The position numbers and the translations under genes were made by a program. Shown piece by piece: positions 60,001-63,897 of a stretch of DNA of 64,000 nucleotides. This stretch comes from Callaeas wilsoni (Eukaryota; Chordata; Aves; Passeriformes; Callaeidae). Each line of letters opens with the position of its first letter. Positions within the stretch are counted from its first letter, which is position 1. The stretch is taken from positions 62,001 through 126,000 of the forward strand of contig VWPU01004190.1 of NCBI GenBank assembly GCA_013398955.1, written 5' to 3'. The notes beneath the pieces are model-generated. The model searched no databases. It saw only the letters and a list, made by a program, of their open reading frames with translations, and had not been told where the DNA came from.

Positions 60001-61437
60001 GCTAGAAAGGCTTCTGAGCAACCTGGTCTAATGGAAGGTGTCCCTGTCCATGGCAGGGGCTTTGGAACAAGATGGTATTTAGGGTCCCTTCCAACCCAAA
60101 CCATTCTGTGATTCTACGATTTACAGGCAACCCTTTTAAGGTTTGTGGTTTTCCTTAAGGGAACATCAGTTGCTTTCCTTCCCCCTATTTATGTCTACCA
60201 AAAACTTCCATTTGCTAGCATGACTATTTTGTTTTCTAATCTTTACCTTGGAAGTTTGCCTCTCCTTTGATTACAGAAGCTTGCAGTACTATCCTTCATG
60301 GGTGTTCTCCAAACAACAGCAAGTTTAAAAGCAAAACAAATTTAAGCTAAGTGGGCAGGGGAGCCACAACACCTAAAACTGGAAAACATTTTCCCCTCCT
60401 ATTGTGAATCACAGAATGGTTTGGGTTGGAAAGGACATTAAAGATCATCTGGTTCCAATTCCCTATGGGCAGGAACACGTCCCACTAGAGCAGTTTGCTC
60501 AGAGCCCCATCCACACTGACCTTGAACACTGCCAGGGCTGGAGCATCCACAACTTCTCTGGACAGCCTATTCCAGTGTCTCACCACCCTGACAACAAAGA
60601 ATTTCTTCTGTACATCTAGTCTAAACCTACTCTCAGTTTGAAGCCACTCCTCCTTGTCCTCTCACTGCAGGCCCTTGTACGAAAAGGTCCCTCCCCATCT
60701 TTCTTGCAGGCTCCCTTCAGGTACTGGGAGGTTGAAATTAGGTCACCCCAAAGCCTTCTCTTCTCCAGGCTGAAGTTATGATTACAAGTTAACAACACCT
60801 CTTAAAACACCACCGTATTTCAGTATTACAGGTTCACATCTTCACCAGTACCTTTATAATCATGTAATTAACGGGCAAACTACTTGGTGGCAGACGAAGA
60901 TGTTGTTACTCAGTGGAAAGCAAGGATTGTGTAACTGGCCCATTACACCTCCTAAACCCAGAGACCTGCAAAACGCCCGAGCAGGTTAAATACGAAGCCG
61001 ATTGTACAGCTCCCTCAAAGCGTGGGAGAGCCTTGCCAGCACTGTCCACAATGCTTTCCGAGGGGAGAATGCAGTTCAGACTCACATCCAAAGAGTACTT
61101 TAGCACACACTCCGACCGAGAGAAACGCGGCCAGCCCCCTCTGAGAGCCCTCCTTCCCGCTCAGCGGAGGGAAAAGGGGGTCCCTCCTCCCTTCAGTTCC
61201 CCAGGAGACAGCCAGGACAGGGCGGGCGCTGGCAGGAGGAGGAGAAGGAGAAGGAAGAGGAGGAGGCTGCACGCACCTCGCCTCCAGCAGCAGCGGGGAT
61301 GCCGGCCACTTCGCCGCCAGCCGGGCGGTCACAGGCTGTGAGGAGGAGGCCGGAGCGGTGCTGCAGGGACACAGCCAAACGCACAGCAGGGCGAGCAGCA
61401 GCCCCGACGGCGGCGGCAGCAGCGCCCACCCCGCCAT
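1..61437 (-). CDS. UGGT2: UGGT2, UDP-glucose:glycoprotein glucosyltransferase 2, 5' part of the gene (29 coding exons, 3' end outside the window)
   Basis: The enzyme works in the ER lumen. It recognises incompletely folded N-glycoproteins and adds back one glucose to the high-mannose glycan, returning the client to calnexin/calreticulin. Twenty-nine exons translate to a protein collinear with vertebrate UGGT2 from the signal peptide to about residue 1161 of roughly 1,515. Every junction is GT/AG and all phases agree. Approximate domains by family knowledge: signal peptide 1-30; TRXL1 about 40-220; TRXL4 first half about 275-400; TRXL2 about 410-640; TRXL3 about 650-870; TRXL4 second half about 890-945; two beta-sandwiches about 950-1150. 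The GT24 catalytic domain is off the left edge. UGGT2 is preferred over the paralogue UGGT1 because of motifs such as [28 protein letters not shown] and DLDNIHL. Some downstream stretches ([26 protein letters not shown]) look equally UGGT1-like and are probably ancestral residues. Confidence 0.95.
1042..1127 (-). CDS. UGGT2: UGGT2 exon 29 (last exon in the window)
   Basis: Residues 1134-1161 plus two bases. [16 protein letters not shown] and [10 protein letters not shown] form the end of the second beta-sandwich, just before the linker to the GT24 catalytic domain. Acceptor TTTATTTAG, donor GTAAGT. No further UGGT2 exon was recognised in bases 1-1041, so the next one lies off the left edge. 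Confidence 0.94.
2256..2414 (-). CDS. UGGT2: UGGT2 exon 28
   Basis: Residues 1081-1133, phase 0 on both sides. It contains [30 protein letters not shown] and VDTIVMANL, near-invariant in UGGT. Acceptor CTTCCGTAG, donor GTAAGT. Confidence 0.96.
3269..3458 (-). CDS. UGGT2: UGGT2 exon 27
   Basis: Residues 1017-1080. It begins [10 protein letters not shown] and contains [29 protein letters not shown] and [16 protein letters not shown] favours UGGT2. This is the junction of the two beta-sandwiches. Acceptor TTCAACAG, donor GTAAGT. Confidence 0.96.
4825..4904 (-). CDS. UGGT2: UGGT2 exon 26
   Basis: Residues 991-1016 plus two bases. [20 protein letters not shown] is conserved in all UGGT proteins (LN..SKLSE.PLKSFYR). 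Acceptor TTTCTGTAG, donor GTGAGT. Confidence 0.95.
4905..9651 (-). other. UGGT2 intron 25
   Basis: 4,747 bp, the second largest intron. AT-rich, with a TA-rich microsatellite patch at 8.31-8.36 kb and a 12-bp-arm palindrome at 6727-6752. No CR1 or gene recognised. Confidence 0.65.
6727..6752. repeat. Perfect inverted repeat, 12-bp arms
   Basis: TTTTATTGTGCA, a TG spacer, then TGCACAATAAAA. The arms are fully complementary. It may be a chance palindrome or the centre of an old transposon. Confidence 0.95.
9652..9754 (-). CDS. UGGT2: UGGT2 exon 25
   Basis: Residues 956-990. [20 protein letters not shown] is the UGGT beta-sandwich hallmark (V.A(I/V)VDP.TREAQ). Acceptor TTTTTAACAG, donor GTAAGA. 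Confidence 0.96.
10873..10968 (-). CDS. UGGT2: UGGT2 exon 24
   Basis: Residues 924-955 plus two bases. [15 protein letters not shown] matches the conserved (S)D.(I/V)MK.DALL...PK stretch. Two AG acceptors lie six bases apart. I used the outer one; the inner one would remove two residues in frame. Donor GTCAGT. Confidence 0.92.
12164..12291 (-). CDS. UGGT2: UGGT2 exon 23
   Basis: Residues 882-923 plus two bases. [20 protein letters not shown] continues the SNGR-x-LGPL block of UGGT and leads into the second half of TRXL4. The acceptor TATCTAAG is weak; donor GTAAAA. Confidence 0.94.
14245..14376 (-). CDS. UGGT2: UGGT2 exon 22
   Basis: Residues 838-881, phase 0 on both sides. [27 protein letters not shown] and MAVLSNGR are conserved UGGT blocks at the end of TRXL3. 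Acceptor TGCTTTAG, donor GTAAGA. Confidence 0.95.
15551..15757 (-). CDS. UGGT2: UGGT2 exon 21 (207 bp, the longest in the window)
   Basis: Residues 769-837, phase 0 on both sides. It contains [29 protein letters not shown] and [10 protein letters not shown], all collinear with mammalian UGGT2 TRXL3. Acceptor CTTTGCAG, donor GTGAGT. Confidence 0.96.
16390..16760 (+). repeat. Old CR1 LINE 3' fragment
   Basis: AACAAGGGGTAACACTCTCA, AATTTTGGCCTGGCAG, CCTTGGAGATTTTCAGAAAT, CTGACCTGATGTAATGAAGG and CTTCAAGAGGTCTCTTCCAG follow the order of an older CR1 3' end. It is diverged and lacks a clear terminal repeat. Confidence 0.7.
18010..18104 (-). CDS. UGGT2: UGGT2 exon 20
   Basis: Residues 737-768. 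[20 protein letters not shown] is the UGGT-conserved TRXL3 strand (VT.W...DFD.P.GR.LL). Acceptor ATTTTCAG, donor GTGAGT. Phase 0 at its end. Confidence 0.95.
19946..20044 (-). CDS. UGGT2: UGGT2 exon 19
   Basis: Residues 704-736 plus one base. [19 protein letters not shown] and NMKYLTKK belong to TRXL3. Acceptor TTTTGCAG, donor GTAATT. Confidence 0.94.
20144..20267 (-). CDS. UGGT2: UGGT2 exon 18
   Basis: Residues 663-703 plus one base. [20 protein letters not shown] corresponds to the conserved DFLM(D/N)..NVVPRIN region; the usual P of VVPRIN is S here. Acceptor TACTCCAG, donor GTAATG. The intron after it is only 99 bp. Confidence 0.94.
20718..20882 (-). CDS. UGGT2: UGGT2 exon 17
   Basis: Residues 608-662, phase 0 at both ends. 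[20 protein letters not shown] is the UGGT hallmark at the end of TRXL2, followed by [17 protein letters not shown]. The first of two tandem acceptors (GATCAG then GCAG, four bases apart) keeps the frame and gives [10 protein letters not shown]. Donor GTGTGT. The exon is visibly richer in G+C than its neighbours. Confidence 0.95.
20883..22756 (-). other. UGGT2 intron 16
   Basis: 1,874 bp. It contains an LTR-like element at 22400-22687, right next to exon 16. The part at 21.4-21.8 kb is less AT-rich but was not assigned to a family. Confidence 0.7.
22400..22687 (+). mobile_element. Probable solo LTR of an avian ERVL-like element
   Basis: A 288-bp unit has TG...CA ends and internal blocks typical of short avian LTRs: GAAATGTAAACAACAGTGAG, a G-run with GAGCAAAC, CAATTAACCTCTGATATGCA, GCCCAAGGTGTGCCCTGTAA, a decayed polyadenylation signal in TTTCAATGAATACG, and CTCTGTTCCAGGTCAGCCTC. 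It is antisense to UGGT2, with no internal region next to it. Family name uncertain. Confidence 0.6.
22757..22888 (-). CDS. UGGT2: UGGT2 exon 16
   Basis: Residues 564-607, phase 0 at both ends. [20 protein letters not shown] and [14 protein letters not shown] belong to the helical part of TRXL2. Acceptor TTTTTACAG, donor GTACGT. An LTR-like sequence ends only about 70 bases from the 3' side of this exon, in intron 16. Confidence 0.95.
22889..26010 (-). other. UGGT2 introns 14 and 15 (with exon 15 between)
   Basis: Intron 15 (22889-24402) and intron 14 (24539-26010) are AT-rich. An A14 run at about 24543-24556 adjoins the exon 15 acceptor and forms its T tract. Nothing else recognised. Confidence 0.65.
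24403..24538 (-). CDS. UGGT2: UGGT2 exon 15
   Basis: Residues 518-563. It contains [31 protein letters not shown] and AFMSIVN, close to mammalian UGGT2. The acceptor follows a long T tract (TTTTTAATAG). Donor GTTAGT. Confidence 0.95.
26011..26096 (-). CDS. UGGT2: UGGT2 exon 14
   Basis: Residues 490-517 plus two bases. [20 protein letters not shown] and FYHHDVPL form the second thioredoxin-like fold strand-helix unit, corresponding to VLFIDPAQE in mammals. Acceptor TTCTTAG, donor GTAAGG. Confidence 0.94.
26097..28269 (-). other. UGGT2 intron 13
   Basis: 2,173 bp. About 820 bp of it is the CR1 element at 26.99-27.82 kb, which explains the long open frames on both strands there. Confidence 0.8.
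26990..27816 (+). mobile_element. CR1 LINE, 5'-truncated, with end of ORF2 and 3' UTR
   Basis: The plus frame from about 27000 keeps the C-terminal reverse-transcriptase pattern of CR1 ORF2 ([34 protein letters not shown]). A frame break follows, then CCTGGAGTGCTGCATCCAGC, and a 3' end near CCAAACCATTTTATGATTCC. At about 825 bp it is the longest CR1 in the window. It is antisense to UGGT2. Frame breaks and truncation make it inactive. Confidence 0.92.
28270..28389 (-). CDS. UGGT2: UGGT2 exon 13
   Basis: Residues 450-489, phase 0 on both sides. [19 protein letters not shown] and [20 protein letters not shown] match the conserved W-N-D...WP...LL.P.FPG...IR.N pattern of TRXL2. Acceptor GTTTTAG, donor GTAAGT. 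Confidence 0.95.
28390..30482 (-). other. UGGT2 introns 11 and 12 (with exon 12 between)
   Basis: Intron 12 (28390-29369) has an A16 run at about 28871-28886. Intron 11 (29521-30482) has a more GC-balanced patch at 29.79-30.06 kb that I could not assign to any repeat family. Confidence 0.65.
29370..29520 (-). CDS. UGGT2: UGGT2 exon 12
   Basis: Residues 399-449. It includes [19 protein letters not shown] and [19 protein letters not shown] is characteristic of UGGT2 (UGGT1 has a DIRSPAI form). The acceptor context GAAAAAG is purine-rich, so it is a weak site. Donor GTAAGT. Confidence 0.94.
30483..30574 (-). CDS. UGGT2: UGGT2 exon 11
   Basis: Residues 369-398 plus two bases. It contains the UGGT signature [19 protein letters not shown] at the start of the TRXL2 region. 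Acceptor TTTTTTAG, donor GTAAGA. Confidence 0.95.
30575..34594 (-). other. UGGT2 intron 10
   Basis: 4,020 bp. It holds a CR1 fragment at 31638-31985. A 131-codon minus-strand open frame at 33074-33469 matches no family I know and lacks splice or start support. The rest is unique AT-rich DNA. Confidence 0.7.
31638..31985 (-). repeat. CR1 LINE 3' fragment
   Basis: AATCACAGAATGGTTAAGGTTGG opens the repeat. GGAGACTCCACAACTTCTCTG, TTGTTCCAGTGCTCAATCAC and GCCCGTTGCCTCTTGTCCT follow, in the order expected of the reverse complement of the CR1 3' end. About 350 bp. Confidence 0.9.
34595..34655 (-). CDS. UGGT2: UGGT2 exon 10 (61 bp, the shortest exon)
   Basis: Residues 348-368. [20 protein letters not shown] corresponds to the SLTRI...EEIKENQK stretch of mammalian UGGT2. 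Acceptor TTAACAG, donor GTTTGT (weaker than consensus). Confidence 0.92.
34656..41448 (-). other. UGGT2 introns 8 and 9 (with exon 9 between)
   Basis: Intron 9 (34656-38449, 3,794 bp) and intron 8 (38550-41448, 2,899 bp) are AT-rich. No transposon, RNA gene or additional exon was recognised. Confidence 0.65.
38450..38549 (-). CDS. UGGT2: UGGT2 exon 9
   Basis: Residues 315-347 plus two bases. It reads [18 protein letters not shown] and [10 protein letters not shown], highly conserved across UGGT proteins. Acceptor CACCCTAG, donor GTATGA. Confidence 0.95.
41449..41549 (-). CDS. UGGT2: UGGT2 exon 8
   Basis: Residues 281-314 plus one base. It contains [17 protein letters not shown] and [10 protein letters not shown], part of the split fourth thioredoxin-like domain. 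The phase-compatible acceptor is TTGTAG. A second AG four bases further in would shift the frame. Donor GTATGT. Confidence 0.93.
41550..43600 (-). other. UGGT2 intron 7
   Basis: 2,051 bp. It holds one CR1 fragment at 41748-41942. The rest is AT-rich without recognisable features. Confidence 0.75.
41748..41942 (-). repeat. CR1 LINE 3' fragment
   Basis: AATCATAGAATCACTTAGCTC, GGACCTTTAAGGTTCTCAAA, ACCATGTCCCTAAGTGCC and ACCTTCCTGGGCAGCCTGT are the reverse complement of the CR1 3' end. It is truncated to about 195 bp. Confidence 0.9.
43601..43682 (-). CDS. UGGT2: UGGT2 exon 7, acidic linker
   Basis: Residues 254-280 plus two bases. A strongly acidic linker ([12 protein letters not shown], the codons being a GA-rich tract) precedes the conserved VQGFLFGKL. 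An N-glycosylation sequon NET lies at about residue 256. Acceptor TTCAG, donor GTGAGT. Confidence 0.93.
44745..44841 (-). CDS. UGGT2: UGGT2 exon 6
   Basis: Residues 222-253 plus one base. [20 protein letters not shown] and [12 protein letters not shown] form the conserved end of TRXL1 and a linker strand of the first beta-sandwich. Acceptor AAGCAG, donor GTATGT. Confidence 0.96.
45685..45705. repeat. Poly-A homopolymer (21 bp)
   Basis: An uninterrupted run of 21 adenines followed by GAGAGA. It may be an old retroposon tail, but the sequence before it matches nothing I recognise. Confidence 0.9.
46830..47004 (-). CDS. UGGT2: UGGT2 exon 5
   Basis: Residues 163-221. It contains [36 protein letters not shown] and YVLRHYVQ, the core beta-strands of TRXL1 as in other UGGT proteins. 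The domain lacks a CxxC redox motif, as expected of UGGT thioredoxin-like domains. Donor GTATGC. Confidence 0.96.
47005..51068 (-). other. UGGT2 intron 4
   Basis: A 4,064-bp intron. At 47.8-49.7 kb the base composition is more balanced and includes the reverse-transcriptase-like frame described separately. The flanks (47.0-47.8 and 49.7-51.0 kb) show nothing recognisable. Confidence 0.7.
48400..48690 (-). mobile_element. Decayed reverse-transcriptase-like frame, possibly DIRS-type retrotransposon remnant
   Basis: A minus-strand open frame (48686-48465) reads [11 protein letters not shown], then HYYSVLKR, then [11 protein letters not shown]. The order and spacing resemble the reverse transcriptase N-terminus of DIRS elements (short acidic helix, YS...PK, then ILDLRGLN). 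Past two stops, ILPLRLSL at about 48430-48407 resembles the later LPFGLSL motif, about 40 residues closer than expected. Stops and the missing catalytic block show it is dead. It is on the same strand as UGGT2. Alternatives are another ancient retroelement or chance. Confidence 0.4.
51069..51181 (-). CDS. UGGT2: UGGT2 exon 4
   Basis: Residues 126-162 plus two bases. It starts with [11 protein letters not shown], one of the most conserved UGGT stretches, followed by [24 protein letters not shown]. The acceptor ATATTAG has a weak pyrimidine tract; donor GTAAAT. Confidence 0.95.
51182..52286 (-). other. UGGT2 intron 3
   Basis: 1,105 bp of AT-rich single-copy-looking sequence. No repeat or RNA gene recognised. 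Confidence 0.7.
52287..52417 (-). CDS. UGGT2: UGGT2 exon 3
   Basis: Residues 82-125. It contains [17 protein letters not shown] and [13 protein letters not shown], a UGGT2-like form of the TRXL1 helical region. Acceptor TTCAACAG, donor GTGACA. It begins with two bases completing an aspartate codon from exon 2. Confidence 0.95.
53127..53212. repeat. A/T low-complexity tract with T13-A13 palindrome
   Basis: An A15 run and GAAA-rich DNA are followed by T13 (53183-53195) and directly by A13 (53196-53208), a 26-bp perfect palindrome. It is a probable polymorphic and assembly-sensitive site. Confidence 0.85.
53371..53916 (+). mobile_element. Solo LTR of an avian endogenous retrovirus
   Basis: A 546-bp unit runs from TGATGGCCTGG to CATGACA, so it has TG...CA ends. 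Inside are GGTTTCAGCAGGGGTAGAGT, AGTCAAGGACTTTTCAG, a TATA box (GGTATATAAACTGGGG) at about 53634-53648, and a terminal GGGGTTAATCCATGACA. This is a frequent LTR type in bird genomes. No internal retroviral region flanks it, so it is a solo LTR left by recombination. It is antisense to UGGT2. No clean target-site duplication was seen. The exact family is uncertain. Confidence 0.75.
53990..54160 (+). repeat. CR1 LINE fragment next to the LTR
   Basis: GAGGAGCAGCTGAGGGAGCTG, CAACCTGGAGAAGATGAGGC, AAGGGAGACCTTATCACTCTC and CCTGAAAGGAGGCTGTAT are classic CR1 ORF2-to-3'UTR segments. It is truncated at both ends. Confidence 0.8.
57195..57770 (-). repeat. Old, diverged CR1 LINE fragment
   Basis: Blocks such as CAGCCTCTCTTCAGAAGTCT, CCAGTACTCCAGATTCAGTC, TTGGCCTTCTCACTGTTTGC and TGTGCCATTCACAATCTTGT are diverged matches to the reverse complement of an older CR1 subfamily upstream of its 3' end. 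The plus-strand open frames here are chance frames through the repeat. Confidence 0.65.
59237..59319 (-). CDS. UGGT2: UGGT2 exon 2
   Basis: Residues 54-81 plus one base, starting with the last base of a serine codon. It reads [18 protein letters not shown], diagnostic of UGGT and the beginning of the first thioredoxin-like domain. The acceptor is a T-rich tract ending AACAG; the donor is GTAAGT. Confidence 0.95.
59890..60122 (+). repeat. CR1 LINE 3' fragment
   Basis: It reads AAGGGTGGTGAGGCACTGGA, GTTGTGGATGCTGTATCCCT, GGTCCCTTCCAACCCAAACC and ends near ATTCTGTGATTCTACGAT, the CR1 3' terminal repeat. It is antisense to UGGT2 in intron 1 and opposite to the CR1 at 60407-60775. Confidence 0.9.
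60407..60775 (-). repeat. CR1 LINE fragment, antisense to plus
   Basis: It begins ATCACAGAATGGTTTGGGTTGG, then has ACACTGCCAGGGCTGGAGC, CAACTTCTCTGG and TCCTCTCACTGCAGGC-like blocks. These are the reverse complement of a CR1 3' end of about 370 bp. It lies in intron 1 in the same orientation as UGGT2 transcription. Confidence 0.9.
61277..61437 (-). CDS. UGGT2: UGGT2 exon 1, coding part: start codon and signal peptide
   Basis: Encodes residues 1-53 plus two bases. The chosen ATG (61437) opens a typical signal peptide: a short N-region, then a leucine-rich core ([15 protein letters not shown]), then a small-residue cleavage region (STAPASSS). The mature start ([18 protein letters not shown]) matches the conserved UGGT N-terminus. 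Donor GTGCGT follows at 61276. An in-frame ATG at 61515 with a better Kozak context would add 26 residues before the signal peptide. I disfavour it because it lies only 12-43 bases downstream of the two minus-strand CCAAT boxes, probably at or upstream of the transcription start. Confidence 0.9.
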
Positions 61438-61479
61438 GAGGAGCAGCGCTGCTCGGGGACGACCAGCCCCGCACGGCCC

Positions 61480-61610
61480 CCGCGGCCCCGGCGCGCGCCC
61501 CGCCCACACAGCCATGCCGCGCTCCTATTGGCTGCGCCGCGCCCTCGGCGTTGCGCTATTGGCTGGCCCGGAGGCCAATCAGCGGCTGACGGCACATAAA
61601 TAGCGGGGGC
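61480..61610 (-). promoter_or_regulatory. UGGT2: UGGT2 promoter core: three CCAAT boxes, GC box, TATA-like element
   Basis: Two CCAAT boxes read on the minus strand (61531-61527 and 61562-61558), exactly 31 bases apart. A third reads on the plus strand (61575-61579). A GC box (CCCCGCCC on plus) is at 61498-61505. CATAAATAG at 61595-61603 is TATA-like on the plus strand and weakly so on the minus strand. CCAAT boxes are NF-Y sites, which usually sit 60-100 bases upstream of the start site. That predicts UGGT2 transcription starting at about 61450-61500. No perfect ER-stress element (CCAAT-N9-CCACG) is seen; the nearest is CCAAT-N9-CCGAG. This fits published reports that mammalian UGGT2, unlike UGGT1, is not ER-stress induced. 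Confidence 0.7.
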
Positions 61611-63897
61611 GGCCGGCGCCGCGACACGCGGCGCCAGGAGCGCGCAGGCGCAGAAGTGGCGTTATCGCCCCCCCGCCCTGAGGCGCGCCTAGCCCCGCCC
61701 CCCCATGCCGGCGTCGGAGCAATCCCGTTATTTTTTTTTTTTCTTTTTTCTTTTTTTAGGTATGAGGTTGTTTAATGCAAGTGTGAGATTTATGTAGGAT
61801 GCCCTAGGCTTGGGTGGTGGTGGTGACGGCGGCTGCAGGAGGCTGAGGAGGGACGTGGCTGTGTCCAAGGACAGCAGCCGCCGGCCCTGGCGCTCCCCTC
61901 ACCTCCCGCTGAGCGTGTCCCAGCGGGCTGTTCTCCCTCGGCCTTCAGCAGCCTACAAACAGTAGTAAAAGTCTTACTCTGGGTGAGCAGCTTCAGACAT
62001 AGTATACACATACAGCTGTTCTTCCGAAGGGGAGGTATTTAATTTCCCCTTCCTCCAAGTTTTCCAAACCGACTTCTATTTTGAGATGTTTTGTTTCCTC
62101 TCGGCATTTTTTTCTTCCTCAATAAGCATGAGCATGGGGAGCCCTGCCTCTACCTTTTACCTAACTTACCTTGGAATTTTCAGACTCGTGTTCTCTAAAT
62201 TACTAATTTTTTGTGTGTTCAAAATCTCCACAGTTAATTCCATTTCCCCAACAAAGCTGCTACCCTCCCTGAGTTTTTCAGACCAAAGAGGGGCTGGTGC
62301 TGCTGGAGCTGTGTTGTGGGATGCTAATACAGAGCAGCTCTGCATACTTGTTCATTGGAGGAAGAATCCCCCGGCTGTGTTAAAAATAGGGGGTATTGCC
62401 TTTTCCAAAATGTGACTCATGGAACTTGAAGCGGAAACCTAGAATGTCTAACTGCTGCATACACTTGAATTTCTTTTGCATGCAGTCATCTGACTGCTCA
62501 AAGTTGTTTTGTGGGTGGTGGGAGCCAGTGAGGGCATAACTCCAGAGAGCAGGCTATGGATTTTATTGTTTGAATGGTTAGTGTTCATCTCAAACTATGG
62601 TACAGAAACTTGCCTTCACAGAATGCCTATACTTAGCATGCTTCTGGGTCTTTATAATGTGAAAGTATGAAAAATACCTCCTGAAGGTCACTCATATGTA
62701 AATGCAGCCGGGAACCTTTGTGGTTGATCTTTTTTGGACTCACACAAATTTGTGCTGTTATAAGACCTGAGATAGTTTCCAGCTACCACTGTGTCACATC
62801 AGTGATGCCAAGTTTAATGTAAATAGATTAAGTAAACATTACCTAAAACTGGTAGCGCAGCCTTAATACACCTGTGCAGAAATAATGAAAACTACAGGAG
62901 TATTTCTCTTGGTTTATGTGTGAGGTCATTAGAAATAACAAAATTCAGCATCTTTTCTATGGAGAAAGGCTGTGACACACAGTCTAAGCAGCTTCATTTC
63001 TTTCATATTGACAGTTCAGGAGTTGTTGCTGCTGCTAACAGGGATGGCATGGCCAGAGTACTGTATGGAGGAGTAAATTTGGACAAGGTCCCCTTGTATT
63101 TCTGTGCTAAAAACCCAGGTGTGGGGCCAAACTCTTCCATCCATAGAAAGTAAATACACATGCGATGAACTGATAAAATACACTTCCATCACTCCCTAGC
63201 AAAGTTCGAAATGCTTTTGATGAACTTAGAAGAGCTCACACTACACTTGTTCTGCAAAGAATAGGCCATAGCTGTTTATATTGACCAGCTACCAAAAAAC
63301 ATCCCAACTCAAGTAATCCTATGGTTAAAGGAGTTACAAGTTGTTTTTTTGGTGTTTCTTCAAGCAAAACTCAGATACGCATAGCACATTCCCCATGTAT
63401 ATACATTTACCATACATTTTTCATATCTCCATGTGATCCAATGTGATGATGGATGCACCCACCTTACCTTAATCTATCAATTGCTTTTCTGTATAAAGTT
63501 GCTGTGTTATATTTTGTTTTATATTGATATTGAAGAGGCTACTGTTGTTGCTTAAGTGTGAACTCCTAAGATCGTACTTGTTTCATCTTGAGCTGTGACA
63601 ATTTATGATTTGCCATACAAGAAGATAAATAAAATCTGTTGGCACTGGCTATGGAAATATAACTAGCTTTGAATTCAGCGGCAAGATAAAGTGGTAGCTC
63701 TGAACCAAAGGTCAGATCATTAGTCTGTGGTGAACTACAGAAAATAGCTAGTCCAGTAGTTTTCTTGAGAAAAGATCCTTTCTGCTTAAATTCAGAGACC
63801 TGTTAGATAGAAAGAGTCTGTCTGCTGAGATATCTGACTTCAACACTTAGGGTTATTGTTTTATTAAGGCCCTTAAATTTATGAGCATAGATAGGTG
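61611..63897. other. Intergenic DNA upstream of UGGT2
   Basis: After the GC-rich edge there is a T-rich run at 61731-61757 and a moderately GC-rich patch to about 61950, then AT-rich single-copy DNA. No splice-supported coding exon was recognised on either strand. In mammals the neighbour on this side is HS6ST3, transcribed away from UGGT2; no HS6ST3 exon was recognised here. Confidence 0.5.

Larger units (their letters stand above)
59320..61276 (-). other. UGGT2 intron 1
   Basis: A 1,957-bp intron. Its 5' end carries a pyrimidine tract (purine triplets GGA/GAA on plus, 61231-61268). It contains two CR1 fragments in opposite orientation, separated by about 285 bases. The rest is unique AT-rich DNA. 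Confidence 0.85.
61130..61720. promoter_or_regulatory. CpG island over UGGT2 exon 1 and promoter
   Basis: This is the only stretch of the window dense in G+C and CpG. It covers the start of intron 1, exon 1, the CCAAT cluster and about 100 bases upstream. Such islands mark constitutive vertebrate promoters and often fire in both directions. Confidence 0.85.

Noticed and set aside
60913..61341. 142-codon plus-strand open frame
   Set aside because: It is antisense to exon 1 and the GC-rich island; its arginine-rich end comes from the purine triplet tract.
61015..61515. 166-codon minus-strand open frame over exon 1
   Set aside because: Only the part from 61437 to 61277 is UGGT2 coding. The frame then reads through the GTGCGT donor into intron 1, and its upstream part probably lies at or above the transcription start.
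61527..61562. ER-stress response element in the UGGT2 promoter
   Set aside because: CCAAT-N9 is followed by CCGAG and not CCACG, so the second half-site does not match. I do not claim ER-stress control.
62086..62415. 109-codon plus-strand open frame downstream of the possible divergent promoter
   Set aside because: No recognisable domain, no clear coding bias and no splice structure.
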